Shown in pieces: positions 1-9,365 of a DNA stretch of 64,000 bases (the first letter of the stretch is position 1; each line of letters opens with the position of its first letter). The notes under the pieces are model-generated. The model ran no database searches and had not been told where the DNA came from. It saw only the letters and a program-made list of their open reading frames with translations. The translations under genes and the position numbers were made by a program. Where the stretch lies: positions 1 through 64,000 of the forward strand of contig JALNYH010000006.1 in assembly GCA_023229945.1 (NCBI GenBank), given 5' to 3'. This DNA comes from Arcobacteraceae bacterium (GTDB taxonomy: Bacteria; Campylobacterota; Campylobacteria; Campylobacterales; Arcobacteraceae).

Positions 1-1
1 T

Positions 2-247
2 GGTGTACCTATGAAAGGTGGTGCAATGGATGGTATGGATGCAATGCTTTCAACTGTACAAATGCCTTCAGGTATGCCAGTAGCTACTGTAGCACTTGGA
101 AAAGCTGGGGCTACAAATGCTGCTTATCTTGCGATGCAAATTATGGCAATAAATGATAAAGAATTAGCTATTAAGTTGCTTGAAGATAGAATTGTAAAAG
201 CAAAAAAAGTAGAAACTGATTCTAAAGAGATAGAAGTTATATTATAA
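2..247 (+). CDS. purE: 5-(carboxyamino)imidazole ribonucleotide mutase, C-terminal part (5' end outside window)
   Basis: Only the last ~80 residues are in the window; the reading frame is open to the left edge, so the methionine at base 11 is internal. The visible part has the PurE signatures LSTVQMPSGMPVATVA and GKAGATNAAYLA, which in the family lie in the second half of the single Rossmann-like domain and line the nucleotide site. PurE interconverts N5-CAIR and CAIR in purine biosynthesis in the cytoplasm. A perfect hairpin starts at its stop codon, which suggests it is the last gene of its transcript. Class I versus class II PurE cannot be settled from the fragment. Confidence 0.93.
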   Translation, partial: GVPMKGGAMDGMDAMLSTVQMPSGMPVATVALGKAGATNAAYLAMQIMAINDKELAIKLLEDRIVKAKKVETDSKEIEVIL

Positions 248-271
248 ATAAAAGGCGGAAGCCTTTTATTT
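246..271 (+). terminator. Hairpin terminator after purE
   Basis: Perfect 11-base inverted repeat (AAATAAAAGGC / GCCTTTTATTT) with a GGAA loop, overlapping the purE stop codon. The 3' arm is T-rich, as in an intrinsic terminator, but there is no long T run beyond it. Confidence 0.7.
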
Positions 272-360
272 AACTAATAACTAATAGTTAATAATTAATA
301 ACTGTTGTGTCGCTTCGCGACTCCTTAATTATTAGTTGTTAATTATTAGTTCTTAATTTA
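272..360. repeat. Inverted heptamer array (AACTAAT type)
   Basis: The left arm reads as 7-base units AACTAAT, AACTAAT, AGTTAAT, AATTAAT, AACTGTT. The right arm reads on the other strand as AATTAAG, AACTAAT, AATTAAC, AACTAAT, AATTAAG. Between them is GTGTCGCTTCGCGACTCC, itself able to form a small hairpin around GTCGCTTCGCGAC. Most units contain TAA or TAG on one or both strands. It fills the gap between the purE terminator and glyQ. Confidence 0.75.
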
Positions 361-375
361 TTTGAGGGGTTTGAT

Positions 376-1257
376 TTGGTTACATTTAGTGAATTATTAT
401 TAAAGTTACAAGAGTTTTGGGCGAAGCAAGGGTGTAATATCGTTCAGCCTTATGATATACCTGCGGGTGCTGGGACATTTCATCCTGCGACATTGCTAAG
501 AAGTCTTGATAGCACGCCTTGGAGTGTAGCTTATGTTGCACCTTCTAGACGACCGACTGATGGAAGATATGGACAAAATCCAAATAGATTAGGTAGTTAT
601 TATCAATTTCAGGTACTTATTAAGCCAAGTCCAGCAAATATTCAAGAGTTATATATTCAATCATTGGAATTCTTGGGATTAAATACAAAAGAACATGATA
701 TAAGATTTGTTGAAGATAACTGGGAATCACCAACACTTGGTGCTTGGGGTCTTGGATGGGAAGTTTGGCTTGATGGTATGGAAGTAACTCAGTTTACTTA
801 TTTCCAACAAGTTGGAGGGATTGCTTGTGATCCTGTTGCTGTGGAGATAACTTATGGAACAGAAAGATTAGCTATGTATCTTCAAGGTGTTGAGTCTGTG
901 TTTGATATAGTTTGGAACGAAAACAGCTATGGGAAAACAACATATAGAGATATACATTTTGAAAGTGAATATGAATTTTCTAAATATAATTTTGAAGTAG
1001 CTGATACTGCAATGTTGTTTAGTCATTTTGATGATGCTTTTAATGAATCTAAAAGATGTCTTGAAGCTGGGCTTCCGCTTCCTGCTTATGATGAGTGTAT
1101 GAAAGCTAGTCATTGTTTTAATACACTAGATGCTAGAAAAGCAATTTCAGTTACACAAAGACAAAGTTATATCTTAAGAGTTCGTGAGCTTGCTAGTGGA
1201 TGTGCAAATCTTTATAAAGAACAAGAAAATGATAGAAATAAAAGGCTTGGTAAATAG
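376..1257 (+). CDS. glyQ: Glycyl-tRNA synthetase alpha subunit
   Basis: Class II aminoacyl-tRNA synthetase catalytic subunit that charges tRNA-Gly together with the beta subunit GlyS, which is not in this window. The 293 residues match the usual ~290-300. Diagnostic segments are LLLKLQEFWAKQGC at the N-terminus, the PAGAGTFHPAT loop, and the class II motif 2 region around VAPSRRPTDGRYGQNPNR. The start is TTG at 376, a few bases after a strong GAGGGG ribosome site at 364-369; there is no in-frame ATG nearby. Its TAG stop overlaps the GTG start of the next gene by one base, so the two are probably translationally coupled. Confidence 0.97.
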   Translation: MVTFSELLLKLQEFWAKQGCNIVQPYDIPAGAGTFHPATLLRSLDSTPWSVAYVAPSRRPTDGRYGQNPNRLGSYYQFQVLIKPSPANIQELYIQSLEFLGLNTKEHDIRFVEDNWESPTLGAWGLGWEVWLDGMEVTQFTYFQQVGGIACDPVAVEITYGTERLAMYLQGVESVFDIVWNENSYGKTTYRDIHFESEYEFSKYNFEVADTAMLFSHFDDAFNESKRCLEAGLPLPAYDECMKASHCFNTLDARKAISVTQRQSYILRVRELASGCANLYKEQENDRNKRLGK

Positions 1258-1997
1258 TGAAATTAATCGACATCTATGAGATACTAAATACTATATCACC
1301 GTTTGACTTACAAGAAAAATGGGACAATAGTGGTATTAATATTGGTGATAAGGATACAGAAATTACTAAAATCTATCTAAGCCTTGATATAGATAGTGAG
1401 TATTTAGAAAATGTTGAGAATGGGTCTTTGATAATTACTCATCATCCACTTTTGATTTCACCAATTAAAAGTTTTAATTTCGTAGATAGAACTTCAAAAC
1501 TTTTGAAAACTATGATAAAAAAAGATATTTCTTTGATATCTTTGCATACAAATTTTGATAAAACCCATTTAAATCACTATTTTGTATCGAAAGTTTTGGG
1601 ATTTAATATATTAACTACAAACGATTTTGTTGCGTATGTTGAATATAATAGTACATATGACAGTTTGATACAGCTTTTGAAAGATAAATTATCAGTTGAT
1701 ATTTTAAAAACTGTAAAAACTAGAGATGATATAGAAAAAATCGCAATCACAACAGGTTCTGGAATGTCACTATTGTCAGAAATTGATGCTGATTGTTTTT
1801 TGACTGGTGATATAAAATATCATGATGCATTAGAGGCAAAAGAAAGAAATATAAACTTGATTGATATCGGACATTTTGAAAGTGAAAGATATTTTTGCGA
1901 GATTATAGAAGATGTTTTAAAAAACAATTTGAAAATAAATGAAATTGTGGGTATAATATCCAATAAAGATTTCAAAAACCCATTTAATTATAACTAG
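1257..1997 (+). CDS. Nif3-like dinuclear metal centre hexameric protein
   Basis: Member of the NIF3/DUF34 family, widely conserved ring-shaped hexamers with a two-metal site and an uncertain cellular role; family members are often annotated GTP cyclohydrolase I type 2-like. Metal-ligand signatures are visible: THHPLL (His62, His63), HTNFD (His97, Asp101) and the C-terminal GHFESE. At 246 residues it is the short form without the central PII-like insertion. The start is GTG at 1257, overlapping the glyQ stop codon. The next gene follows after 9 bases with an AGGAG ribosome site. Confidence 0.9.
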   Translation: MKLIDIYEILNTISPFDLQEKWDNSGINIGDKDTEITKIYLSLDIDSEYLENVENGSLIITHHPLLISPIKSFNFVDRTSKLLKTMIKKDISLISLHTNFDKTHLNHYFVSKVLGFNILTTNDFVAYVEYNSTYDSLIQLLKDKLSVDILKTVKTRDDIEKIAITTGSGMSLLSEIDADCFLTGDIKYHDALEAKERNINLIDIGHFESERYFCEIIEDVLKNNLKINEIVGIISNKDFKNPFNYN

Positions 1998-2006
1998 GAG
2001 AAAGTA

Positions 2007-2723
2007 TTGAATAAGTATTTAGAGCAATTAGTAGAACTATCAAAGTATGATATGCAAATCAGTTCATTTGAACCACAAATTAAAGCACAAAAAACTAAGT
2101 TAGAAGAGTTTTCAAAGGATGCATTATCATTAAAAGCTGAGATTAATAAACTTGAAGCTGATATTAAAGAAACAAAATCAAAAAAAGCAAAGCATGATGT
2201 ACATCTTGGTGAATTAAAAGATAAACTAGCTGATATCTCGAAAAAAGGTATTGTAGTTCAAACAGAAAAAGAGATTAAGGCACTTCAACTTGAAGAAGAG
2301 ATTGCAAAAGAGCAAATATCTTTTTCTAACGAAGAGATAGAAAGACTTGATAAACTTCAAGATAATAAAAATGAAGCTTTAAAAGAAGCTATTGCAAAAC
2401 TTTCTGAAGAAGAAGAATCAATCAAAGAACTTGAAAATAAAATTGAAGAAAGTATTTCTACAATAAGTACTCAAAGAAATGATATCTCACACAAAAGAGG
2501 TGAGCTTGTAGAGAAAATTGATGCTAAAATTTTGACATTTTACGAAAAAGTTAAAAGATGGGCAAAAACAACTGCTGTTGTTCCTGTTAGAAAACAAGCT
2601 TGTTATGGTTGCTATATGAAAATAGGTGACAAAACTTATGCTGAAGTTATAAAATCAGAAGAGATTGTAACTTGTCCTCATTGTGGAAGAATTCTTTATA
2701 AAGAAGTTGAGATTACAGAGTAG
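2007..2723 (+). CDS. C4 zinc-ribbon coiled-coil protein
   Basis: About 190 residues of charged heptad-rich coiled coil (many KE/EI/KL repeats from residue 5 to 185) are followed by a C-terminal zinc ribbon with Cys199, Cys202, Cys223 and Cys226 (CYGC and CPHC). This architecture is typical of the zinc-ribbon domain (DUF164) proteins found next to Nif3-like genes in Campylobacterota; the molecular function is not established. The start is TTG at 2007 after AGGAGAAAG. The TAG stop also begins the heptamer array that follows, so the gene ends exactly at the repeat. Confidence 0.88.
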   Translation: MNKYLEQLVELSKYDMQISSFEPQIKAQKTKLEEFSKDALSLKAEINKLEADIKETKSKKAKHDVHLGELKDKLADISKKGIVVQTEKEIKALQLEEEIAKEQISFSNEEIERLDKLQDNKNEALKEAIAKLSEEEESIKELENKIEESISTISTQRNDISHKRGELVEKIDAKILTFYEKVKRWAKTTAVVPVRKQACYGCYMKIGDKTYAEVIKSEEIVTCPHCGRILYKEVEITE

Positions 2724-2790
2724 AGATAGAGGGTAGGTGGTAGATGGTAGTTTTTAGTATTTTACCTTTTACCTTTTACCTTTTACCTAC
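2721..2790. repeat. Inverted heptamer array (TAGGTGG / AAGGTAA type)
   Basis: The left arm is a series of TAG-starting units: TAGAGGG, TAGGTGG, TAGATGG, TAGTTTT, TAGTATT. The right arm is TTACCTT repeated about four times, which on the minus strand reads TAGGTAA then AAGGTAA units. The first TAG is the stop codon of the zinc-ribbon gene. The array separates that gene from waaA. Confidence 0.75.
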
Positions 2791-2802
2791 AAAGCTTATT
2801 TG

Positions 2803-3948
2803 ATGGTATTTACAATTATCTACTATATAACAGCGATACTTTTATATATCGTTGCTATCCCTTTTCTTATCTACAAATCCTTTAGTCAAAAATACAAAAT
2901 TGCAATTCCTGCTAAATTTTTCTTACAAAACAATCCTCCTTTTCAAGAAAATAAAATATGGTTTCATTGTTGTTCTTTTGGTGAAGTGAGAGCCATTAAG
3001 CCTTTGCTTGATAAGTTTGATACTAATGATTTAGTTTTGAGTGTTATTACTGATACTGGCTATGCTCAAGGTAGAGATTTTGGTATAGAGACTAGGTATT
3101 TGCCTTTTGAGATATTTTTGCCATTTTGGATAAGAAAGCAAAAAGTTTTGGTTGTGGTTGAGGCTGAGCTTTGGTATATGCTTTTTTTGGTAGCAAAACT
3201 AAAAAGGACTAAAACAATTCTTATAAATGCAAGAATAAGTGATTCATCATATCATAAATATAAAAAGTTTAGCTTTTTTTATAAATATATATTTTCAAAT
3301 ATTGACAAGGTTTATGCACAAAATGATATTGATAAAGAAAGACTGGAGTCACTAGGAGCTAAAAATATTGAAGTCATTGGGAATATAAAACTTGCTAATT
3401 TACCAAAAGTGACAAAAGAACTTATCAAACCATCTAATACTACTATCATAACGGTAGCTAGCTCCCATGAGAGTGAAGAAGAATTGGTTTTGAAAGCTTA
3501 TCAAAAAGAGTATGGAAAACTGATAATTGTACCAAGACATCCACAAAGATTTGATGATGTTTATAACCTTATTTCAAAGTACTCTAAGAATTTGGGATGT
3601 AGTTATTCAAGATATAGCATAGATAATAGTTTTGATAGTGATATTGTTTTGATTGATTGTATGGGTGAGCTTAATAATATATATTCAATAAGTGATGTGG
3701 TAATACTTTGTGGCTCTTTTGTAACTCATCTTGGTGGGCATAATCCAATTGAACCTGCTTTTTTTGGGTGTAAAATAATAAGTGGTGAGCATATCTTTAA
3801 TCAAAAATCACTTTTTGAAAGTATCAATGGATATACCTTAATCAAGAATGATGAATTAGAAAATATCTTAAAACAAATCGATAATCTTCCAAAATCTTCT
3901 TTAGGCACTATTGGTGATATTCAGCCAATTCTAGATGAATTATATTAA
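2803..3948 (+). CDS. waaA: 3-deoxy-D-manno-octulosonic acid (Kdo) transferase
   Basis: GT30 glycosyltransferase that adds Kdo to lipid A precursor at the inner face of the cytoplasmic membrane. An N-terminal membrane anchor (residues ~2-22, FTIIYYITAILLYIVAIP) is followed by the Glycos_transf_N domain containing WFHCCSFGEVRA, then a Rossmann C-terminal half with ASSHESEEE and GGHNPIEP, the family's nucleotide-sugar signature. Length 381 residues, slightly shorter than E. coli WaaA (425). TTG at 2800 and ATG at 2803 are adjacent possible starts; ATG is chosen. No clear ribosome site precedes either because the heptamer array ends just upstream. Confidence 0.93.
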   Translation: MVFTIIYYITAILLYIVAIPFLIYKSFSQKYKIAIPAKFFLQNNPPFQENKIWFHCCSFGEVRAIKPLLDKFDTNDLVLSVITDTGYAQGRDFGIETRYLPFEIFLPFWIRKQKVLVVVEAELWYMLFLVAKLKRTKTILINARISDSSYHKYKKFSFFYKYIFSNIDKVYAQNDIDKERLESLGAKNIEVIGNIKLANLPKVTKELIKPSNTTIITVASSHESEEELVLKAYQKEYGKLIIVPRHPQRFDDVYNLISKYSKNLGCSYSRYSIDNSFDSDIVLIDCMGELNNIYSISDVVILCGSFVTHLGGHNPIEPAFFGCKIISGEHIFNQKSLFESINGYTLIKNDELENILKQIDNLPKSSLGTIGDIQPILDELY

Positions 3949-4123
3949 TTTAGTTTTATAATTTTAATTTATAGTATATAGATTTATTTTCTATTAATAT
4001 TATTTATAATATACTTTCCTTATGAATATTTATGATTTAATCATATTGTAATAAAAATGTAATTTTTATTAAGTTATACTTGCTAATAATATATTTTATA
4101 TTGAGCAAAAAAGGGAAAATACA

Positions 4124-6559
4124 ATGGTAAATAATCTTTCTATAAAAGCTAAGTTACTTATATTATCAGTAGCATCTTTGGTAATATTGACTTTTGTGAT
4201 TGCAGTTAGTTCTGTACTAGAAATCAAAAACAAGTTATTTGATGATAATAGTCATAAATTGGCTTCAATTAAAGAATCAAAAGCAAATCAGGTTACATCA
4301 TTTTTTGATGCAAGAATAGCAGATATAAGTGTACTTTCAAAAAGTTCTAATGTATTGAATATGGCACTTGATATGGGTGATATTTATGATGAAGTAGAAT
4401 TTGATTTAAATGGTAAAATGCCTACAAATAATGAGTATATATTAACTGCAATTAGACCTTATGAGAATTTTTTTCAAGAGTATATTAAAGGGTATGATTA
4501 TTATGACTTATTTTTGGTAAGTGTTGAACATGGTCATGTTGTTTATTCGGCTACTAAAGAGTCTGATTATGGTGAAAATCTAAAAGTTGGAGCTTTAAAA
4601 GATAGTGGGTTGGCTGAGGCTTACGCAAAAGCTATTGAGCTAAAGCGACCAGTATTTGTGGATATGAAACCTTACGCTCCTAGCAACAACCAACCTGCAA
4701 TGTTTGTGGCAGCTCCTGTATATATATTTGGTAGACTTTTTGAATATGTTTTGATATTACAAATTAGTGATAGATCTATAAACTCTATTATGCAATTTAG
4801 AGAAGGATATGGGGAAACTCAAGAGGATTATTTGGTTGGTGAAGATTTATTAATGAGAAGTGATTCTTATCTGAATCCAAAAGATTATTCGCTAAAAGCC
4901 TCATTTGAAAACAACACAAAAGTGGATACTGAAGCTGTAAAATTGGCATTGAGTGGTCAAAAAGATACTAAAATTATAATTGACTACAATGGAAATCCAG
5001 TATTGTCTGCTTTTGGTATGATAAAAGTAGGAGAGGATTTACAGTGGGCTATTTTATCAGAAATTGATGAGGCGGAGGTATTGCAAACACCATATGCAAT
5101 AGCTAGAAATATAATTATTATTTCAATAGTAATTTTACTTTTAATAGCCTTTGTAACAGTATTTTTGGTTAATAAAGCAGTTGTTAGACCATTAAAAGAG
5201 TTTGAAGAAGGGCTTTTGGGATTTTTTGGGTATTTGAACAGAGACAGAAATGATGTAAAAGAGTTGGTTGTAATATCAAATGATGAAATAGGCAATATGT
5301 CAAAAGTAGTAAATGAAAATATTTTAAAAACTAAGCATAGTATTGAAGAAGATAGAAAATTAATTGATGAAACAATTGCAGTGCTAGGTGAGTTTGAACA
5401 AGGTGATTTATGTCAAAGACTTAATATGAGTGTAAATAATCCAGCTTTAATGCAACTAAAAACTGTACTTAATCAAATGGCAACTAATCTAGAAAGTAAT
5501 ATTGAGAATGTACTTACTGTATTGGAGCAATATAGCAATTATAATTACTTGAATAAAGTAGATAAGCTTGGATTGAAAGAGCATTTATTGAGATTATCAA
5601 ATGGTGTTAATTCTTTGGGGGATTCTATAACTCAGATGTTAAAAGAGAATAAAACTAATGGAATGACACTTGAGAGTAGCTCGCATATTTTACTTACAAA
5701 TGTGGATAAGTTAAATCAAAGTTCAAATTCAGCAGCTGCTAGCTTGGAAGAAACAGCTGCTGCACTAGAAGAGATGACTAGTAATATTAGAAGTAATACT
5801 GAAAATATTGCAAAAATGGCAGTATTGGCAAATGGGGTCACTAATTCAGCAAATGAAGGTGAAAAACTAGCTACTCAAACTACTGTTGCAATGGAAGATA
5901 TTAATGCACAAGTAAATGCTATAAATGAAGCAATCAGTATAATTGACCAAATTGCATTTCAAACAAATATATTAAGTTTGAATGCTGCGGTTGAGGCTGC
6001 AACTGCAGGTGAAGCTGGAAAAGGATTTGCTGTTGTTGCATCTGAGGTGAGAAATCTAGCTTCTAGAAGTGCTGATGCTGCAAAAGAGATTAAGACAATT
6101 GTAGAACAAGCAACAGCAAAAGCAAATCATGGTAAAAATATTGCAACAGATATGATAAAAGGATATAGTGAATTAAACAAAAATATTTCTCAAACTATTA
6201 ATTTGATATCAGATATAAAACATGCTTCTAAAGAACAATTAACAGGAATTGAGCAAATAAATGATGCAATAACAAGTCTTGATAAACAAACGCAAGAAAA
6301 TGCAAATATTGCAAGTCAAACACAAGAATTATCTTCTCAAATAAGTGATATTGCTGAAGTGACTCTTCAAAGTGCTGATTCAAAAGAGTTTTTAGGTAAA
6401 AATGATATTGTCAGTGAAAAAGTAAAGATAGCTAAAAAAGAAACTGCATCAATATTAGTTACTAAAAAACCACATATTAAGTTGGATTCAAATAAATTAG
6501 AACTCACAAAAGTAACACAAAATAAATCATCAGGTGATGATGAATGGGAGTCTTTTTAG
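4124..6559 (+). CDS. Methyl-accepting chemotaxis protein with periplasmic Cache domain and CheR-type tail
   Basis: Transmembrane chemoreceptor of 811 residues. TM1 is at about 8-28; a large periplasmic region (about 30-320) has double-Cache features; TM2 is at about 326-349 (IIIISIVILLLIAFVTVFLV), followed by a HAMP linker (VVRPLKEFE). The long cytoplasmic methyl-accepting domain has its signalling tip at about 612-645, with NILSLNAAVEAATAGEAGKG. The ligand is unknown. A flexible, lysine-rich linker leads to the last residues DDEWESF, whose WxxF pattern matches the CheR/CheB tethering pentapeptide known from enterobacterial receptors (NWETF). The 175 bases upstream are AT-rich with no other gene. 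It is probably transcribed alone. Confidence 0.95.
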   Translation: MVNNLSIKAKLLILSVASLVILTFVIAVSSVLEIKNKLFDDNSHKLASIKESKANQVTSFFDARIADISVLSKSSNVLNMALDMGDIYDEVEFDLNGKMPTNNEYILTAIRPYENFFQEYIKGYDYYDLFLVSVEHGHVVYSATKESDYGENLKVGALKDSGLAEAYAKAIELKRPVFVDMKPYAPSNNQPAMFVAAPVYIFGRLFEYVLILQISDRSINSIMQFREGYGETQEDYLVGEDLLMRSDSYLNPKDYSLKASFENNTKVDTEAVKLALSGQKDTKIIIDYNGNPVLSAFGMIKVGEDLQWAILSEIDEAEVLQTPYAIARNIIIISIVILLLIAFVTVFLVNKAVVRPLKEFEEGLLGFFGYLNRDRNDVKELVVISNDEIGNMSKVVNENILKTKHSIEEDRKLIDETIAVLGEFEQGDLCQRLNMSVNNPALMQLKTVLNQMATNLESNIENVLTVLEQYSNYNYLNKVDKLGLKEHLLRLSNGVNSLGDSITQMLKENKTNGMTLESSSHILLTNVDKLNQSSNSAAASLEETAAALEEMTSNIRSNTENIAKMAVLANGVTNSANEGEKLATQTTVAMEDINAQVNAINEAISIIDQIAFQTNILSLNAAVEAATAGEAGKGFAVVASEVRNLASRSADAAKEIKTIVEQATAKANHGKNIATDMIKGYSELNKNISQTINLISDIKHASKEQLTGIEQINDAITSLDKQTQENANIASQTQELSSQISDIAEVTLQSADSKEFLGKNDIVSEKVKIAKKETASILVTKKPHIKLDSNKLELTKVTQNKSSGDDEWESF

Positions 6560-6650
6560 ATAGTTTAAATACACTATAAGCTATTTGTTTTTGTAAAGTT
6601 TCATTTAACTTTGCTATGATACAATTGTCTATCTCTAACAAAGGCTGATA

Positions 6651-9365
6651 ATGCAAAATATTAATGAAAAAGTTTGGCATAGTATTGGAATAGACGATGC
6701 TTTACACTCTTTGGATACTGATATAAAAAGTGGTTTAAGTACCCAAGAGTATAACTCCAGAGTTACCATTTATGGCAAAAATCAGCTTACCCCAAAAAAA
6801 GAAAAATCAATATTTATTGAATTCTTACTACAATTTCATAACCCTTTAGTTTACATACTTTTAGCCTCTACAATAGTAACTCTTATCCTTGGTGAATACA
6901 TTGATAGTGCTGTAATATTTGGAGTGATACTGATAAATTCTATTATAGGATTTGTTCAGGAGAATAAAGCAAAACAAGCTATAAATTCACTGAAAAATAT
7001 GTTAAATACTAAAACAACAATATTAAGAGATGGTGAAAAAATATCTGTTTTAGCTGCGGATATAACAATTGGTGATGTGGTTTTACTAACAAGTGGTGAT
7101 AAAATACCAGCTGATTTAAGACTTATTACAACAACAAATTTGAGAATTGATGAATCAGCACTTACGGGGGAGTCTGTTTCTGTTGAAAAGAGTATTAAAG
7201 AGATTGATACTGAGAGTGTATTGGCAGATAGAAAAAATATGGCATATGCTAGTACTTTGGTTACTTATGGACAAGGTATTGGAGTAGTTATAGCAATTGG
7301 AGACAAAACAGAAACAGGCAAAATAGCACACTTAATAAATGAAGCAACATCAATAGAGACTCCACTTACAAAAAAAATAACCAATTTTTCCAAAACTTTG
7401 CTATGGATTATTATGGGATTGGCTGTAATGACATTTTTTGTTGGATATTTTATTCATGACTATGAAGCTTTGGATATGTTTATGGCTTCAGTTGCACTTG
7501 CAGTTGCTACAATTCCTGAAGGTCTTCCTGCCGTTGTAACTATTACATTAGCTATTGGCGTGAGAGTTATGGCAAAGAATAATGCAATTATTAGAAAATT
7601 GCCTGCTGTTGAAACACTTGGAAGTACAACTGTAATTTGTTCTGATAAAACGGGTACTTTAACTAAAAATGAAATGACAGTTACAAAGATTGCTATAAAT
7701 AATCATATATTTAGTGTCAGAGGTAATGGGTATGATACAGCTGGTGATATAAGATTAGAAGATAAAATTGTAGATTTTAGTAGTTATGATACATTAGCAG
7801 AAATTTTAAGATGTGGATTATTATGTAATGATTCAGTATTAATAAATGAAAATGATAGATTTACAATTCAAGGTGACCCAACTGAGGGTGCTTTAATAGT
7901 AAGTGCTAAGAAATATGGGTTTAGCTCAAAAGTATTAAATAAAGAACACCCACGGCTTGATAATATTCCTTTTGAGTCTGATAAAATGTATATGGTGACA
8001 CTCCATCCAATAAGTGCTGAAGAAAATGCTATATATATAAAAGGCTCACTGGAACAAATCTTAGCTATGTCAAAATATGCATTAGATATAGATGGTAATA
8101 CTGTAGATTTAAATTCAGAACATATTATACATAATGCAGAAACATTAGCAAGTGATGGACTTAGAGTTTTAGCATTTGCTGTTTGTTATGTGTCAAATAG
8201 TTATAAAAGCTTAGATAATTTTGAAAGTAAATTAAAAGAGTTCAATATTCACTTTCTTGGACTTCAGGCTATGATAGATCCTCCTCGACCTGAAGCTATA
8301 GAAGCTGTTAAATTATGTAAAAAAGCTGGAATTACTGTAAAGATGATTACAGGAGATCACAAAATCACAGCTTTGGCTATTGCAAAACAATTGGGTATTA
8401 CTTCTACTGCAAAAGCATTAAGTGGTAAAGAGATGGAAGGGCTTAGTGAAGATGAGCTAAAAGATGTGGTAAACAATACTAATGTATTTGCAAGAGTTGC
8501 CCCTGAACAAAAACTATCCCTTGTATTAGCCCTTCAATCACAAAATGAGATAGTTGCCATGACTGGTGATGGGGTAAATGATGCACCAGCTCTAAAGCAA
8601 GCTGATATTGGTATTGCTATGGGTATCAATGGTACAGAAGTATCTAAAGAATCAGCGGATATGATACTTGCTGATGATAATTTCGCTTCAATTTCAAAAG
8701 CTGTAGAAGAAGGACGAGGTGTATTTGATAATCTAATAAAATTTATAGTATGGACAATACCGACAAATGTAGGAGAAGGGCTTGTGATAATGCTGGCAAT
8801 ATTTCTTGGTACAATTTTACCTATTTTACCAGTTCAATCTCTTTGGATAAATATGACTACCGCACTCTTTTTGGGACTTATGCTAGCTTTTGAGCCAAAA
8901 GAGGAAGGGGTAATGGAGCGAGACCCTAGAAAAGTTGATGAACCAATATTAAATCGTGAGATTATGGTTAGAATATTTGTGATAAGTACTTTATTGCTAG
9001 TTGGTTCATTTGGGATTTTTACTATTTCACAAAATAATGGAGCTAGCGTAGAAGAGTCTAGAACTTTAGCAGTTACACTTTTTATAGTAGTTCAAAGCTT
9101 TTACTTACTTAATTGTAGAAGTTTAAGTAAGTCTGTTTTTAAAGTAAACTTTTTCTCTAATCGATATGTATTAGTAGGTATTTCTTTGATGTTTATAGTG
9201 CAAGCTGGATATATTTATCTTCCTTTTATGAATACAATTTTTAATAGTGCTCCAATAGGATTAGATAGCTGGATATTGATGTTGGGCTATGGAACATTGA
9301 GTTTGATTATTGTGGAGATTGAGAAGCTTATTTGGAGAGTAAAAAAATCAATTAATAGGAAGTGA
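6651..9365 (+). CDS. P2-type cation-transporting P-type ATPase
   Basis: Large inner-membrane ion pump of 904 residues with all P-type ATPase landmarks: N-terminal cation_ATPase_N domain, actuator motif LTGES (about 171), M4 motif PEGLP, phosphorylation site DKTGTLT (Asp332), hinge TGDGVNDAP (about 638) and a C-terminal block of hydrophobic helices. The order and sequences fit the P2 branch (calcium/sodium-type pumps). M6 reads LWINMTTALFLG, whereas SERCA-type calcium pumps have an Asp after the NxxT there; this makes the ion uncertain. The ATG follows AAAGG. The 3' end overlaps the convergent kinase gene by 18 bases. Confidence 0.92.
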   Translation: MQNINEKVWHSIGIDDALHSLDTDIKSGLSTQEYNSRVTIYGKNQLTPKKEKSIFIEFLLQFHNPLVYILLASTIVTLILGEYIDSAVIFGVILINSIIGFVQENKAKQAINSLKNMLNTKTTILRDGEKISVLAADITIGDVVLLTSGDKIPADLRLITTTNLRIDESALTGESVSVEKSIKEIDTESVLADRKNMAYASTLVTYGQGIGVVIAIGDKTETGKIAHLINEATSIETPLTKKITNFSKTLLWIIMGLAVMTFFVGYFIHDYEALDMFMASVALAVATIPEGLPAVVTITLAIGVRVMAKNNAIIRKLPAVETLGSTTVICSDKTGTLTKNEMTVTKIAINNHIFSVRGNGYDTAGDIRLEDKIVDFSSYDTLAEILRCGLLCNDSVLINENDRFTIQGDPTEGALIVSAKKYGFSSKVLNKEHPRLDNIPFESDKMYMVTLHPISAEENAIYIKGSLEQILAMSKYALDIDGNTVDLNSEHIIHNAETLASDGLRVLAFAVCYVSNSYKSLDNFESKLKEFNIHFLGLQAMIDPPRPEAIEAVKLCKKAGITVKMITGDHKITALAIAKQLGITSTAKALSGKEMEGLSEDELKDVVNNTNVFARVAPEQKLSLVLALQSQNEIVAMTGDGVNDAPALKQADIGIAMGINGTEVSKESADMILADDNFASISKAVEEGRGVFDNLIKFIVWTIPTNVGEGLVIMLAIFLGTILPILPVQSLWINMTTALFLGLMLAFEPKEEGVMERDPRKVDEPILNREIMVRIFVISTLLLVGSFGIFTISQNNGASVEESRTLAVTLFIVVQSFYLLNCRSLSKSVFKVNFFSNRYVLVGISLMFIVQAGYIYLPFMNTIFNSAPIGLDSWILMLGYGTLSLIIVEIEKLIWRVKKSINRK

